This document shows positions 10,083-21,536 of a DNA stretch of 64,000 nt, in pieces. The position numbers and the translations under genes are program-made. Position 1 is the first letter of the stretch; the number at the start of each line of letters is the position of its first letter. A model generated the notes under the pieces. It did no database searches and was not told where the DNA came from. It saw only the letters and a list, made by a program, of their open reading frames with translations. The DNA is from Episyrphus balteatus (taxonomy: Eukaryota > Arthropoda > Insecta > Diptera > Syrphidae), in the NCBI RefSeq assembly GCF_945859705.1, contig NC_079136.1, positions 7,109,501 through 7,173,500 on the forward strand, in the 5' to 3' direction.

Positions 10083-11335
10083 TGATGACAAATTAAATGT
10101 TAATACTTAAGTTCTTAGACGTTTTACACGAACCATTGGACCAATTACAGATTTTACTGTCTCTTCGAAAAAAACACCCTTTCACCTAATTTTTTTTTAT
10201 GAAAACTCTTTATTCTTGCTTCATATCCCAAATTCAATGTTTTTACAAAACTTCATTAGGGTGACCCATCATTTTTGTTTTCACTTAACAAAACACCCTT
10301 TTAACCATGATATTTTTATAGACATTTTAGATTCTTGTTTCTAATCTTAAAAGTAACATAGTTGCTGAAATTTAATAGGGTACCGCTAATAATAGTATTA
10401 CACACTAACCAAACCCATATTTTCTCTACACCTAAAGAAAACACCCTTTCACATGAAAAAAATTTAAAGATTTCTTTTATTAATAATTCCCATGAGAAAG
10501 AGAACATATTTAATGAATTTCGCAAGGGAACCTTTTATACCATTAATTTTATCGGAACTATCGCGGATTTCCTCTATCCTCCATTGCCCAAAAAAAAAAA
10601 ACACCCTTTAACCTAAAATATTTGTATAGACTGTTTATGGGTTCTTCGTTTCTGTTATAAATGAAACATTTTTACCAATTTTAATTGGTGTAACAATTTT
10701 TTCCCAATTTCTGTGGTACTAATTCCGAATTTAATCATTTCTTAAAAAAAAAACACCCTTTCACTCAAGATAGTTTTGTACACTTTATAGATTCTTAATT
10801 CTCATACTAACCAAAACTTTTTCACCAAGTTTTAAAAATTAATAAAATTTAAGTCAGCTGTTATGATACCTTTCATACACAAAACTCAACCTATCAAAAA
10901 AAAACACCCTTTCACCAAAAATATTTTTAAGAACTTTATGAATCCTTTGTCCCTTTGGTTTATCTTAAACCTTCATCCCGAATTTTATCAGTGTAGCATG
11001 TTATTCACATGGGTTTCAGTTATATTTTACCTGTTGAAGTCAAAAAAGCAAGCACCCTGGTTTTTAATCGGCAATAACTTTTCTTAGAGCAATCGTATTG
11101 ACTTTATTTTTATGTCATTAGATTCAGCATCAAAAAATACCTAAAAAACATGTGTCATATGATGATATTCCACACACAATTTATTGCACTATATTCTTGA
11201 CCTTCACCCCTTCCTTCTTGTCTGCGAAAAAAACACCATTCCACCCAATTTTTTTTATATACTTTTTGTGTACTTGGTTCTTATTCAAAAGGCAAACTTT
11301 TTGCCAAGTTTCATGAGAGTAACAATTTTTTATTT
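10083..11335 (+). repeat. Periodic element with eight ~150-bp units (complete copy 1)
   Basis: Eight boxes of the form AAACACCCTTTCACC occur near 10173, 10293, 10441, 10601, 10753, 10904, 11052 (degenerate) and 11233. The spacing is mostly 148-160 bp, with one short (about 120) and one long (about 180) interval. Within units a second box (TAGACTTTTTAGATTCTT) follows by about 25 bp and a third (TTTTTACCAATTTTATTAG) by about 70 bp. A second copy at 48743-49980 lies in the opposite orientation and keeps all eight boxes in the same order, including the degenerate seventh, so this is one mobile or duplicated unit and not an expanding array. The limits come from where the two copies stop matching. 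No terminal inverted repeat, target duplication or protein was found. Confidence 0.7.
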
Positions 11336-12197
11336 TTTAAGATGGGAATGTGATAAACTCAAAAAAATTAAAAATTTGTAGTTTTTGGATTCTTAAGTTT
11401 TGTGTAGGCACTAATAAACTGCCAAAGAATCATTGATTTTGATCGTTTCTCAATTATTGAATCTTCGAAGCCTTTGGTACTTAATTTTTTATTCCGGGTA
11501 CCAATTATCGAAACTCAGACTCAATAAAAGCCTCCATATCCACCTCCTCTTTAGCACATAACTATATTATATATAAATTCATCTACCTAAAAAAGAAAAA
11601 AACTCATCATAAAATGAATCTAGGATAATAATTTTATTTCAAGAAACCATTTGCAAATATTCAATTTCTCATACTTGCTTTTCCCACGAGATCTAATTCG
11701 CCTGAGGCCCCTAGAGTGGTAAAGATTTCACACTTTATTGTTTCTTCCCTGAAATATTTCTCAAAAAACATCATTTTTATTAGTATTCAAGAATCATTCC
11801 AAAAATCCTCCCTTTTTATTCCTTATCAAATGAACGTCTGTCTATATGTCTGTCTGTCTTTTTTTCGAACTGTTTCTTATTTTGTACGAAAATTGTATAA
11901 ACGTTGTACGTGCTGTGATTACCAAAAGTATTGGAATTCCGTTCATCTCATCATCATCGATACAACACTCTTTATTCGTGTTCTTCGTGTTTCGGAAAAA
12001 TAAAAAAAAAAAAAAATAGAAAAAACAAGATAAAATCCCATAAATTGGAAATTTAACTCGAAGCAACAGTAAATATACTGTACATCGCTATTTTTTTTTC
12101 TATAGATACAATATTCAAAAACACTTCAAGAGATATTAAAAAGTTTGCAGTTGCACACGAAAACTTTTGCCCCACACGAGAGAGCATATTTTTATAC
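11336..12197. other. Unique AT-rich DNA, no gene seen
   Basis: Contains short open frames of 74 and 95 codons on opposite strands over the same bases (11716-12066) with no recognisable motif. A short CTGTCTGTCTG run lies near 11838. Confidence 0.4.
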
Positions 12198-12632
12198 ATG
12201 TCGCTACTGTTTGCTCTAATCGCAGTAAACCCATTTCACCCATTCGAAAAACTTATGTACCTAGCTCGAGTAGTTACCTCCAACTCCTTCATATATCCTT
12301 CAAACCTATGTTTTTTATCCTACTATGAACACTTGTTAATTCTCCCCTGTGAAATTTTTGTGATGTTCAGAAAAACGAATTTTCAGCTGTGTCGGTTTCG
12401 GTTGTCCCCGCAGGAGTTTAAGCTCTCTCTCTCTCTTACATATAAAATCACACACAATTCCTGCTGGTTGAAAATCTGTCAGGACAATTTGAGTTCCACA
12501 ACATATAAATATATAAACACACGCTCTTGTTGGGCAAAAGTTACAAGTTTGTTTTTCGTTCTCGCTACTCTGCTTTACTATGTGCAGAGTGACGATGTTC
12601 CTGAGGAACTGATGCCTGTAGTTAAGCGTTAA
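12198..12632 (+). CDS. 144-codon open frame, doubtful; hydrophobic C-terminal segment
   Basis: The longest open frame in the window outside a microsatellite, from ATG to TAA, in locally GC-richer DNA. I recognise no family. Residues 1-110 are of mixed composition. Residues 117-129 form a hydrophobic run (SLFFVLATLLYYV), followed by the acidic QSDDVPEELMPVVKR, ending in a dibasic pair just before the stop. That tail resembles the start of a secreted-peptide precursor, with signal peptide, short propeptide and KR cleavage site, but no mature peptide follows. Alternatively, the pyrimidine-rich stretch ending TATGTGCAG at 12587 could be a 3' splice site with the frame beyond it an exon start. A CT microsatellite lies inside the frame at about 12423, arguing against a conserved protein. 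I consider a chance frame most likely. Confidence 0.15.
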   Translation: MSLLFALIAVNPFHPFEKLMYLARVVTSNSFIYPSNLCFLSYYEHLLILPCEIFVMFRKTNFQLCRFRLSPQEFKLSLSLTYKITHNSCWLKICQDNLSSTTYKYINTRSCWAKVTSLFFVLATLLYYVQSDDVPEELMPVVKR

Positions 12633-14299
12633 CGACCCCAGTGGATTTTTGGATTAAGATTCATGTTTTTATCTGTTTGTTTGTTTTTTGAGGTAAAATA
12701 TTTACTTATTTGCATTTGATTGATGAGAATAATTTCTTGGGTGTGTGGGTGTAAACATTCAATTAGGATACCTTCTTCGGCTGTGTGTGTAATTGTAGCT
12801 TGTATCGTTTAATGAGTGAGGGAGTAGCGTATATTCAAAGGGCAAAGGTGGTTCTAGCTGTGAAAAGCTAAAGTCACTCGTATGTTATTTAAAAGCAGGA
12901 GGAAATAATTTTGATGAGAAGAGGTTTTTACCGTTAATATAAAATTATTCATTTATTACAGGTAATTTTTGCACTTCTATACTGCACTTAAGTGGAATTC
13001 ATTCAAACACTTCGAAACATATACAATAGCCCTACAGATTTTCTATTGGAAAATATTATATTTATTTCATCCTTATGGGACCCAATTATAGAAAGCTTGG
13101 AGGAGAAGTTAGGTAATCAATATCAATCAACTGCAAGGATTTTTAAATAAGTTATATGGATAAAAAATTGTTGTTTAAAATTACTTTTTTGTTGCAGGAT
13201 ATTCAGAGATTTCACAGCGTACTTGACCTTTAATAAGCATAGGCTTTGAAATGTAATATGTAAAAAAAAAGTCTGTAATTTTTTTTGCAAATCACTCGCA
13301 ATTATGCTTGAAGTTCTGAATTTTGCATTAGTTACAAAAATTACAGCTGAACATTGGTCTTAAGGTCGATGATATAAATGCCGAGTAGTTTGTATTCCAC
13401 TTCAAAAATATTTGAGTGCCACATCATGACTTACTGTGGTATCTTTAACTATTTTAAGATGGAGTCATTTTTAAGCTGAATATCTAAATTTTCGTTCCTA
13501 TAATTTTTATTTTTTTTTTTTTTAAACTAAATAACCAGCATTGCATTTTATAGAAACAAACACAAGAGTCGTTCTTTTACCTTCTTAAACAGTTTTTGAA
13601 GAAGTCACAGAATTCAGTGAATTTCAACATTCATGGTAATAATTAAAAACAAATCGTTTACATATTACCAACAAAAATAATATCGGTCAAAGAATTTAGC
13701 CTTGTGTAACTCCACTTATTATAGAGTCTTTTATTTTGGTTTCACCTTTGCTTTAGTTGTAATTGTATTAATCTTTTAAAAAAAAGCCATAAGCCTTTTT
13801 TAATTCCGAATAGTCTGGTACCAGTAAATTTTGGCATAGTTAAACCATACAAAAAATTTGTATTCTAAACTACACGTTGAGAAAGAATGTTAGACTGAAA
13901 GAACTAAGCATAAATTCATTAAATTAATTATTTTCATTACAAACTTTACATTAATGAAAAATTTTACCATTACAATTTTGATGTCAAGAGCTTAAATTTA
14001 TGATCTATGATAATGATATGTGCAAAAATTTTCATAAAAAGGTAATAATCTTTTGTTTATCTACAAAAAGCTACAAGTTTTACCATAGTTTCAAAATGTT
14101 TTCTTATTTGGGTTAGCATTCAATTCCCAGCTGTTGACCTAGGTGATAAAATTGTCAAGGATTGTTTGAAAGAATTAATAGGATACTGATGCAAATATTT
14201 CAATATCTTCAGCAAGAATTTTGCTGACGACTTCTTGCCAAACCAGTGGAAAGATAGTATTTCTTGAACTGTTACTCTACACGTTCTTAGCTTAACTGG
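12633..14299. other. Unique AT-rich DNA, no gene seen
   Basis: TG-rich segments at 12730-12860, otherwise A/T-rich with stops in all frames. No shared repeat was noticed. Confidence 0.4.
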
Positions 14300-14640
14300 T
14301 AGACCAGAATGTGTGTATGTGGCTTGTGTCTTGTGTCGCTGTCAAAGTTAAAAAGTATGAAATTAGTATATTGGTGCCAGAATACGTAGCTGTGGCTGTG
14401 GCAAAGAAATTCGCTGTGGTACAAGTCGAGTCGACTTTTACTTCAAGCTACAAGCGCAATGACTTTTGACGTTTCTAATGTGGTTGCTCAGTTAATATTA
14501 TTTTTTTTTCAAGGCAATTGACATTTTAGTGCGCCACATAATTCTGTTCATCTTTTCTACATTTTGAGCGATTTTATTTGACATCTTGTACCACGGCGTT
14601 TTTCTTTGCCACAAGCGAATTTCCATTCTGTTCAGCCAGT
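14300..14640. mobile_element. MITE candidate with imperfect inverted repeats
   Basis: TGGCAAAGAAATTCGCTGTGG and GTACAAG near 14398-14426 are inverted at about 14586-14621 (CTTGTACCACGGCG, TTTCTTTGCCACAAGCG). Outside these, CCAGAATG and CATTCTGTTCAGCC may mark the ends. TGTGGC/GCCACA motifs cluster in both arms. No target duplication was established. Confidence 0.4.
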
Positions 14641-14851
14641 AAATAAACTACGCATTATGAAGTTCTGACTTAACAGTTAGGTTTTCTCTCTCATCATAAC
14701 AATTGTATAGCCATCGTTTTATTCTCAATTATTCTTCAGTCCAAATAATCTTTTTCTTGAATTTTCGGAAAACAGTTTCCAGAATATCGATAGAGTACAG
14801 AAACATTTTGATTTGAAAAATACTTTTCTCCTATTTCACCTCTACTATATC

Positions 14852-16059
14852 TACGGTGACCATCCGTCCCGGTTAACCGGGACTGTCCCATATTTCTATA
14901 GCTTGCCCCAGGTTTTTATTTAAGAAACCCGGGACGTATAAATGTCCCGTATTTTAAAATTTGTCCCGTGATTATCCCGTATTTGCAAATTTTCTGATTT
15001 TTGTACTAAAAATTTTAATTATTTTGTAAGGAAAACAAGAAATCAGTGCTTGGAAAATAAAAGTTTTTCTAATTAGTTAATAAGCATAAGCGTTTTTAAG
15101 ATTTCTCGTCAATTTTCTAGTTCCAGCTTGAAAAGCTGCACCAGAAAAAGTTTTTTTTTTCTAATAATGAACAACATATAGAAGAGTTAAGTAGGTACCC
15201 AGCTAAATTTCAAAACTTCAAAAAGGCATGTTAAAAATTGAATTAGAGATAACACCACTTCAAAATCGTTTTAAAAAAAATATAATTTCAAAAACCAGCT
15301 CTCCCGATTTCGACGATAAAATATTTTTTAAAAGTTATTAACAACTATTTTGTAAAACGATTATCGTTAAAACAACTTCGTTTTCGTTGAAATGCGACTA
15401 CGTATTACGATAATCGTTTAACTTCAACGATACTCGTTAATCTTTACGACTGCCATTTACCTATTGTTTAGCTTTCGTTTTTGTTCAGCTGTCACAAATA
15501 TTATTGCGTTTACTGGTAGAATTCATGTGAGCATAAAAAAAATATTTTTTTTCGGTCTAGTTTGGCCAAACGACTTTCTCGTTTTACATAATCGCTCTTT
15601 GTCGTGACTATCGTTTACTTCAGTATCGTTGACTTGCCGCTCGTTTCATATCACGTAATAGACCCCCAGTTCTTATTATAAAACCATTTTCTCCATTTCT
15701 GAGGCGGCTGAACATGTAAACGAAAAAGTACCATCAAGTATTATGTCAAAGTCAAAATAATAAAAATAAAAAAAAAAAAGTTAAAGAAAAAACATCAAAA
15801 AATAAGTTTTAAAACAAAAAAAAAAAATAAATTTCGTTCAAGATTTCGTTGTGCTATTTTTTTAAGAAAAATTTGGTTTCGCTTCAGCTTCGTACTAGGC
15901 TTTAAAAGTGTTTAAGAAATCTAGACCTCAAAATAAGTATAATTACGATGAGTCATTTTAAAACAATTAATTTTTTTTTTGAAAAATCCATATTTTTAAA
16001 ACGGTCCAACAAATTTTGTATCTGTCCCGGGTTTCGCTCCAAAACATATGGTCACCGTA
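14852..16059. mobile_element. hAT-type element with 8-bp target duplication
   Basis: It starts TACGGTGACCATCCGTCCCG and ends with the inverse CATATGGTCACCGTA. Flanking octamers ACTATATC (14844-14851) and ACTTTATC (16060-16067) differ at one base; 8-bp duplications are diagnostic of hAT elements. The subterminal region has several CCCGGGAC/GTCCCG boxes (14872-14990 and about 16023). No transposase frame remains, so it is non-autonomous. A block rich in ACGATAATCG-like motifs at about 15340-15667 looks like a second, nested element. Confidence 0.75.
15340..15667. mobile_element. Nested MITE-like block with ACGATTATCG dyads
   Basis: AACGATTATCGTT, TTACGATAATCGTT, TCAACGATACTCG and ATCGTTTAC motifs are packed at both ends of this block (15356-15450 and 15580-15640), with a plain centre. 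The right edge reads TCACGTAATAGACCCCC. A matching left end was not found, so the limits are tentative. Confidence 0.35.
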
Positions 16060-16067
16060 ACTTTATC

Positions 16068-17768
16068 ATCAGTTAGTGATTCTTTTTTATATTTTTGGCT
16101 TTAAACTTTGCGTGAATTCCTACATCTCTGGATCTCCTTGACTGACCACACTGTCTATTCTTGACGATACTATTTTATACAAATTCTCGTCTAGTTTTCT
16201 TTTGCATCCACAATCTGTAGAATATCTATTTTTATACCTTATCAAATTCGCATTCGAAGCAATAATTTCCTGGATGAAATTTTATAATCTATCCACTCTA
16301 CTGACCCTCACCTGAAGCTGCTACCAGTACCTAGGTTTCCGGGCCCATTTCTTCGGTTACATAATTTTTCAAATTTCTAGAGATAGTTTATCACAAAAGT
16401 CTGTGGAAGTCTGCTAAGAATGAAATTTTTGTGTAGATACAAAATGAGTTTCTTCCGGATGCACAACATGATCAGTTTGCTTGCATGTTAAACGTGCACG
16501 AAAAAGCCTTCTCCCAAGCACACAATTTCTTCCAGGATGTCAACAAGCATGACTCGATTCGGAACAAATACCATTTGGTTTGTGTGAGTTCCAAGCTAAA
16601 GTTTCCTAATGCCTGAAGGCAGATTTCTGATTGTTAGTCTGTAAAATAAAGCATTTCTTTTTCAAATAGATAGGACACACATATTCTACCCCTCATATCC
16701 AAAAATCTATATCCGCACCTGTTATCTATCATATAGAGAAGGTAAAGTGTAAGTTTTCGTTTGACAAATAAAGTTCATTTGGCAAGCTTCTTGGCTTTGC
16801 TTGCTTGTTTCTTTTGTTTTCCATTCCAAACATACACGCTTCTGCTTTTAATCGAATAAAATCGCTTTCAAGGTAAGGTGAGGATTTACTTTTACTAGCA
16901 GTAGCAGTAGCAGAGGTCTCGTGTTTTCTGTTATTAAGCATTTCTACATTGTACATATCCAAATGTATTTTTATTTATATGTACTTTATGCTTAGTATGA
17001 AAAAGAAAATATATATCTCATATGGTTCTGCTGTTAGTGCGATATAGAAAAAAAAGAATATGTTCTGTACACATTTATATATATACAAAATGAGTATGTC
17101 ATGCCCCGTAGCAAGCAAAAGGATTAGTCCATGACGTATATACAGAAATACCTTCTCTACCTATGCTCTATATTTTGCTTTTGGAGACCACATATGGTTT
17201 AAAGGTGAATGAAAATAATTGAAACATCATATGAAAACTTTCTACAGAAACGAAAAATAAAAGTTTAAAAAACATAGAAAAAAACAAAGATAGAAAAGAA
17301 TTATTATACAAAAAGGATTTTGAGACGGATAAGCTTTAATTTTTTTAATGCATTGTTTTTACCGAGAAGAAACAACTTAGGTCGCGTGATATGATTCAAA
17401 AATTTTCACACGCTAGTTTTTTTTAGAAAAAAAGAGAAGTTTTAAAATAAGAATTTCTGGGAAAAATATTTTCTGAGAAAACAAAATATGAGAAAGAGGA
17501 TTTGTATTAAGACCTTCAACATCTGTTAAGAAAGAAGCTGCTTTAACTGATTTAGTACGAAGTACTAAGCTGAATTACTTTTGCCACAGAGTTTGTTAAA
17601 ATTTTAAATTAAACATTAAACAACAAAATGTTTTGTTTGTATTTGCTGAGTAATAATTATTTATTTTAATTACTATCCCTAACTGGGAAGAAGAAAAATA
17701 AGAAATATTTCAAAAATTACAATTAAGAAAAAGGCTATGAGGTATCACAGTAGAGTTAATGTAGTGGT
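16068..17768. other. Unique AT-rich DNA, no gene seen
   Basis: A GC-richer stretch at 16120-16640 and a short AGCAGTAGCAGTAGC run near 16899 were noted. A 77-codon minus-strand frame (16729-16962) carries no known motif. No shared repeat. Confidence 0.4.
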
Positions 17769-18260
17769 TAGGGTGGACCAAAAAAATCATTTTTTCATTA
17801 TTTTGATTTGGTCTACCGATAACTTGTTTTATCGACACAAAATAATGCTACCCTAATTTTTTCAGAATTTTTCGATGATGTTTAGGGGTTGCGCGCACCC
17901 CTTTATTAAAAAAAATAAGCTCTTTTAGTTTTAATTTTTTTAAAGCTTAAATAATTTTTTTTATCGAAAAGCTGTTTGAGTAAAAAGTATTGAGTATCAA
18001 TAGATCTACTTACATCAATTTTTCTTTTTTCAAAAAAAAAATATTTTTGACTGATTACCAGGCGTTAGAAGTCGAAATTACTGATAAATGCTGGGAAAAA
18101 AGCCTTAAATCTTTGTTTTACTGTTTTTTATAACGGTTAAAATTATTTTTATCGTATTCCTCATCAAATTTACTATAAAAACCGTGCTTTTATATTGCTC
18201 AATTCTTCTTAGATTGATAAAAGAAAAATAATTTTTAAAAAAGATCGTACCAATACAAGT
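17769..18260 (+). repeat. hAT-like left end (TAGGGTGGACC) without visible partner
   Basis: TAGGGTGGACCAAAAAAATC is nearly the same as the end of the complete hAT element at 41967. No complementary right end or octamer duplication was found before the next repeat, so this is probably a truncated copy or one interrupted by the neighbouring palindrome. Confidence 0.4.
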
Positions 18261-18634
18261 GAAGGAAAAATAGGGGAGGGTACTATAACTTGGGAGCCGA
18301 GATTTGATAACAGTATTTTGTAGAGGAGTTAAATACGATCATTTTTCATTATGGGAAGGGTGGTCTATCTGGCTCCGTTTAGGCGGGAATGGTTATTTTC
18401 TAAAAAATGACTTTAAATAATAAAAAAAATATTAAAATACAATGGCAACACTTGCAGTTATGAATGATAGCTTTTTCAAAAGCTAGAACTGTACACTTTA
18501 TTCTAATTTTGAAGGAAAGTTATTTCAATCAATTGTTTTTGAAATAATCGATTAAAAAAGTAAAAAATTGGGGAAAAAAGTTTTAAAAACACATTAAATA
18601 TTGTTTTTCTCAAGATTGTGGATTAGAATACAAA

Positions 18635-19378
18635 TAAAATGCACGACTGGGTCGCACGTACTTGCTCTTGTAGTTCAAAGCATCTTTATCTTAAATATCT
18701 ATTGGAAATTTAAGATTTTGTGAAGAAAAAAAAAATTAAAACAAAAAAAAAAAATCGAAAGTTAAAAAAATTCAATTTTTTAAAAATTTTTTGAAAAACT
18801 TTTTTTTTTAATTTTTTTTTACATTTTACACTTCAATACCTATGATGTCTGTAGATTTTGAAAAAATTGACTTATGCTTTGATGAAATATATGGACTTTA
18901 AAAACATGTCAATTTTTGAAAAACGGCAACGCCATATTTCCGCTCTTGGCATTTTTTGAGAAAAACTAAAAACGCAGTTTTGTTGGAATCAATAAGAGTA
19001 CTGCGCACACCAAATTTAAACGAAATCGTTAGAGCCGTTTTCGAGAAATTTGAAATACCTCGAAAACGTTATATGGGAGATATGCGTTAAATTGGAGATA
19101 TTAAAAAAATAAAAAAAACGGACCTAGGGAATTACGTAAAAATCATCTGTACCAAGTTTCAAGCAAATCCATCCACCCGTTTAGGCCCTAGCTCGATGTA
19201 CAGATGGACGCACAGACGCACAGACGCACAGACGCACAGACGCACAGACGCACAGACCGACGGACGGCATGACGAAAACCACTTTTTTGATCTTCTCCAT
19301 CATCGTAATGTTGGTTTTGATTAAAACCTCGATTTTTTTTTTCTACACGAAACCAATACTTGCCCTATTGAGCAAGTA
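18635..19378 (+). mobile_element. Dispersed repeat family A, complete copy with defined insertion site
   Basis: Runs from TAAAATGCACGACTGGGTCG through CGTTAGAGCCGTTTTCGAG, CCACCCGTTTAGGCCC, six GACGCACA units, GGCATGACGAAAACC and TCATCGTAATG to TTGAGCAAGTAAA. The opposite palindrome arm reads AATACAAAAAATGGCTG without it, so insertion was within an A run and created at most a 2-bp AA duplication, or none. Absence of a clear duplication and of long inverted repeats fits a Helitron-derived element (inference). The ends carry CTTGCTC and GAGCAAG, a short inverted match. No protein. Confidence 0.75.
19205..19262 (+). repeat. (GACGCACA)n tandem repeat inside family A
   Basis: Six near-perfect 8-bp units followed by GACCGACGGACGG. 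Other A copies have GACAGACT or CAGACAGACGGAC at the same place, so the microsatellite is a built-in but variable part of the element. Confidence 0.85.
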
Positions 19379-19858
19379 AAAATGGCTGATAAAATAAAGT
19401 GTCACAATTGATTCCTTATCAAATACTGAAGTCCATATGTTTTAATGCTTTCTAGTTTTTGAGAAAATTGAAAAATAAAAAAATTCTTTTTTGTCAGACC
19501 TACTCGAGATCGTCCTTCTGGTTCCACGAAATTTTATTTTGATAACTATCCATATTTTTTAATGATGTTGTTGTTGATGCAGCGCCTTATAATATTGAAT
19601 ATCGGATACGTTTTTTGATGGTAGCAAAAATATCAAAAACAGCCATAAAAATTATAATCTGATAAAAAGAATTTTTTTTTATTTTTCAATTTTCTCAAAA
19701 ACTAGAAAGCATTAAAACATATGGACTTCAGTATTTGATAAGGAATCAATTGTGACACTTTATTTTATCAGCCATTTTTTGTATTCTAATCCACAATCTT
19801 GACAAAAACAATATTTAATGTGTTTTTAAAACTTTTTTTCCCCAATTTTTTACTTTTT

Positions 19859-20284
19859 AGAGCCAATTTTTCAATCTTCTAATAAACAGTCAGTTTACTG
19901 TTCGACGAATAAAGTTATTAGGCTCATAAACAATCAGATAAAAACATTGAATTTTTCAATCAAGAATAATTTATTCTACAGAATAACAAAAAAAATTGTC
20001 AAATTCAAAAATATTTAAAATTAAACGTCATTTTTATTCATGATTGTTTTTGTTTTCTTGTTTTCCACTGTATTTTTTTCAAAATTCTTTCAAAACAGCT
20101 TTGACAACTGACACAATATTTTTATTGAGATTATTCCTTAGAATAATTTTATTCGTCTCTGAAAGAAGCAGATAGATTTATTCTTAGGAATAAGCTATAT
20201 CTGCCTGTTGAAAAATTGATTTTTTCTCTATCCTTAGGAATAAGTACTAACTGACTGTTTAACTGACTATTGAAAAATTGGCCC
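19859..20284. mobile_element. MITE nested in palindrome arm, with TTATTC dyads
   Basis: Ends GCCAATTTTTCAAT and ATTGAAAAATTGGCCC are inverted repeats. Inside, TTATTCTACAGAATAA, ATTCCTTAGAATAATTT, TTATTCTTAGGAATAAG and related dyads recur together with AACAGTCAGTT/AACTGACTGTT. The other arm of the host palindrome (about 18554) shows the uninterrupted sequence. A related partial copy lies at 34773-34945 within a hAT MITE. Confidence 0.65.
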
Positions 20285-20429
20285 TTAATCGATTATTTCA
20301 AAAACAATTGATTGAAATAACTTTCCTTCAAAATTAGAATAAAGTGTACAGTTCTAGCTTTTGAAACAGCTATCATTCATAAGGGTGATAATATGCGAAT
20401 AAGCCAAGAAAAAACATTTGTAAAAAAAT

Positions 20430-20620
20430 CCGTAAAATCCGTTTGAGCAGTAGAAATATGTATAAATGGATGTCTAGGCTTTCAGACGCACTCAGCGAAG
20501 GGTGGCATGACGAAACTCTATTTATTTTATAAAAATCTCCAAATTTATGTTAATTTCCTTTTGACAGGTAAACAATACTTGTACTAAAGTACTAAAGAGA
20601 AAGTCAAAACTAAAAACGCA
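20430..20620 (+). repeat. Degenerate family A 3' fragment
   Basis: GGTGGCATGACGAAACTC, TAAAAATCTCC and AACAATACTTGTACT correspond in order to the right end of the A copy at 18635-19378. Strongly diverged. Confidence 0.45.
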
Positions 20621-21145
20621 GTTTTGTTCTAATTATGAATACAAAATTTTACTTAGCTATTTAATTGTGTTCCACAGTTTTCCTAAAACAAAATATATTT
20701 ATACAAAATAAAATATATATTTTTTTATGTGAATTCAAATAAGATCCTTATTATGAATTTAGAACAAGTGTGAATATGTTACTTTTAACACAGAGAGAAC
20801 TTTTCAATATTACGCAAATTCTGAAAATAACAACTTCGAGGCTCAAACTGGTCTCTTAGAAGGGTACGGTTCTATATTCCAAAATTTTGTAATTTTATAA
20901 AAAAAAATGTGTGTTAACATAATTCTGTTGACATACCATCATTCTGCTTTTCGATTATTCTGTTTTTCAAAATTCTGTAAATAAAAAGTTCTGCAGATCT
21001 ATTATTATGCTTTTAGAATTTATGTAATTCCCAACCTATCTGTTGAATATTTTTTATTCAATCAACAAATTGAGTAACATAGTCTTTAAAAAAATTTCAA
21101 AAACAATAAAGCACTAGCAAAATGAATAACATAATTTAATATATT
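20621..21145. other. AT-rich DNA, nothing recognised
   Basis: ATTCTG is repeated many times at 20920-21015. No frame or RNA gene. Confidence 0.35.
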
Positions 21146-21536
21146 GTCGCCCTAGTATTGGAGTGCCGTAGGTATACGCCAAATTGCCACGGTGGGCAGG
21201 AAGCATTGATAGGTTGCACAAAAATGTCGACAAAAACTGCAAGTTGGGTTGTATTTGTTGATGATTATACGTGCAAAATCCGTTGGAATTGAAATCCTAG
21301 CTGCTCCTTTTCAAAAGTTATTCATATTTTTGTATTTCTAATCGGGACAGTTTGGAATAAAAATCAAAAGTTCTTAGGAAACAAGAATTGATAACGGTAT
21401 TTTGTAGAGAAGTTTAATACAATAATTTTTTACTATGGGAAGGGGGGTCCATCTCCTTCCGTTTAGTCGGAAGGGGCAATTTTCTAAATTATCACGGTAA
21501 ATACAAAAAAAATTACACTGTGATAGTTCAAAAAAC

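Larger units (their letters stand above)
18264..20381. mobile_element. Palindromic element family F, copy 1, with two nested insertions
   Basis: The left arm (18441-18634, resuming 19379-19500) is inverted on the right (about 19672-19858, resuming 20285-20381). Shared phrases include ATGAATGATAGCTTTTTC, AGCTAGAACTGTACACTTTA, TCAATTGTTTTTGAAATAATC, ATTCCTTATCAAATACTGAA and CATATGTTTTAATGCTTTC. The upstream part 18264-18440 matches the outer arm of copy 2 (GATTTGATAACAGTATTTTG, GGTCTATCTGGCTCCG). The left arm is split by a family A element (18635-19378) and the right arm by a MITE (19859-20284); each arm shows the other's empty site. The central spacer at about 19500-19670 has no partner. No coding capacity. 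Confidence 0.8.

Noticed and set aside
10039..11735. CAGTGGCGTAG...CCTAGAGTGG as transposon ends around the periodic element
   Set aside because: The right-hand sequence is not the complement of the left, and the second copy of the periodic element lacks these flanks.
19205..19262. CRISPR-like direct repeats
   Set aside because: Eight-bp units without spacers inside a eukaryotic dispersed repeat; an ordinary microsatellite.
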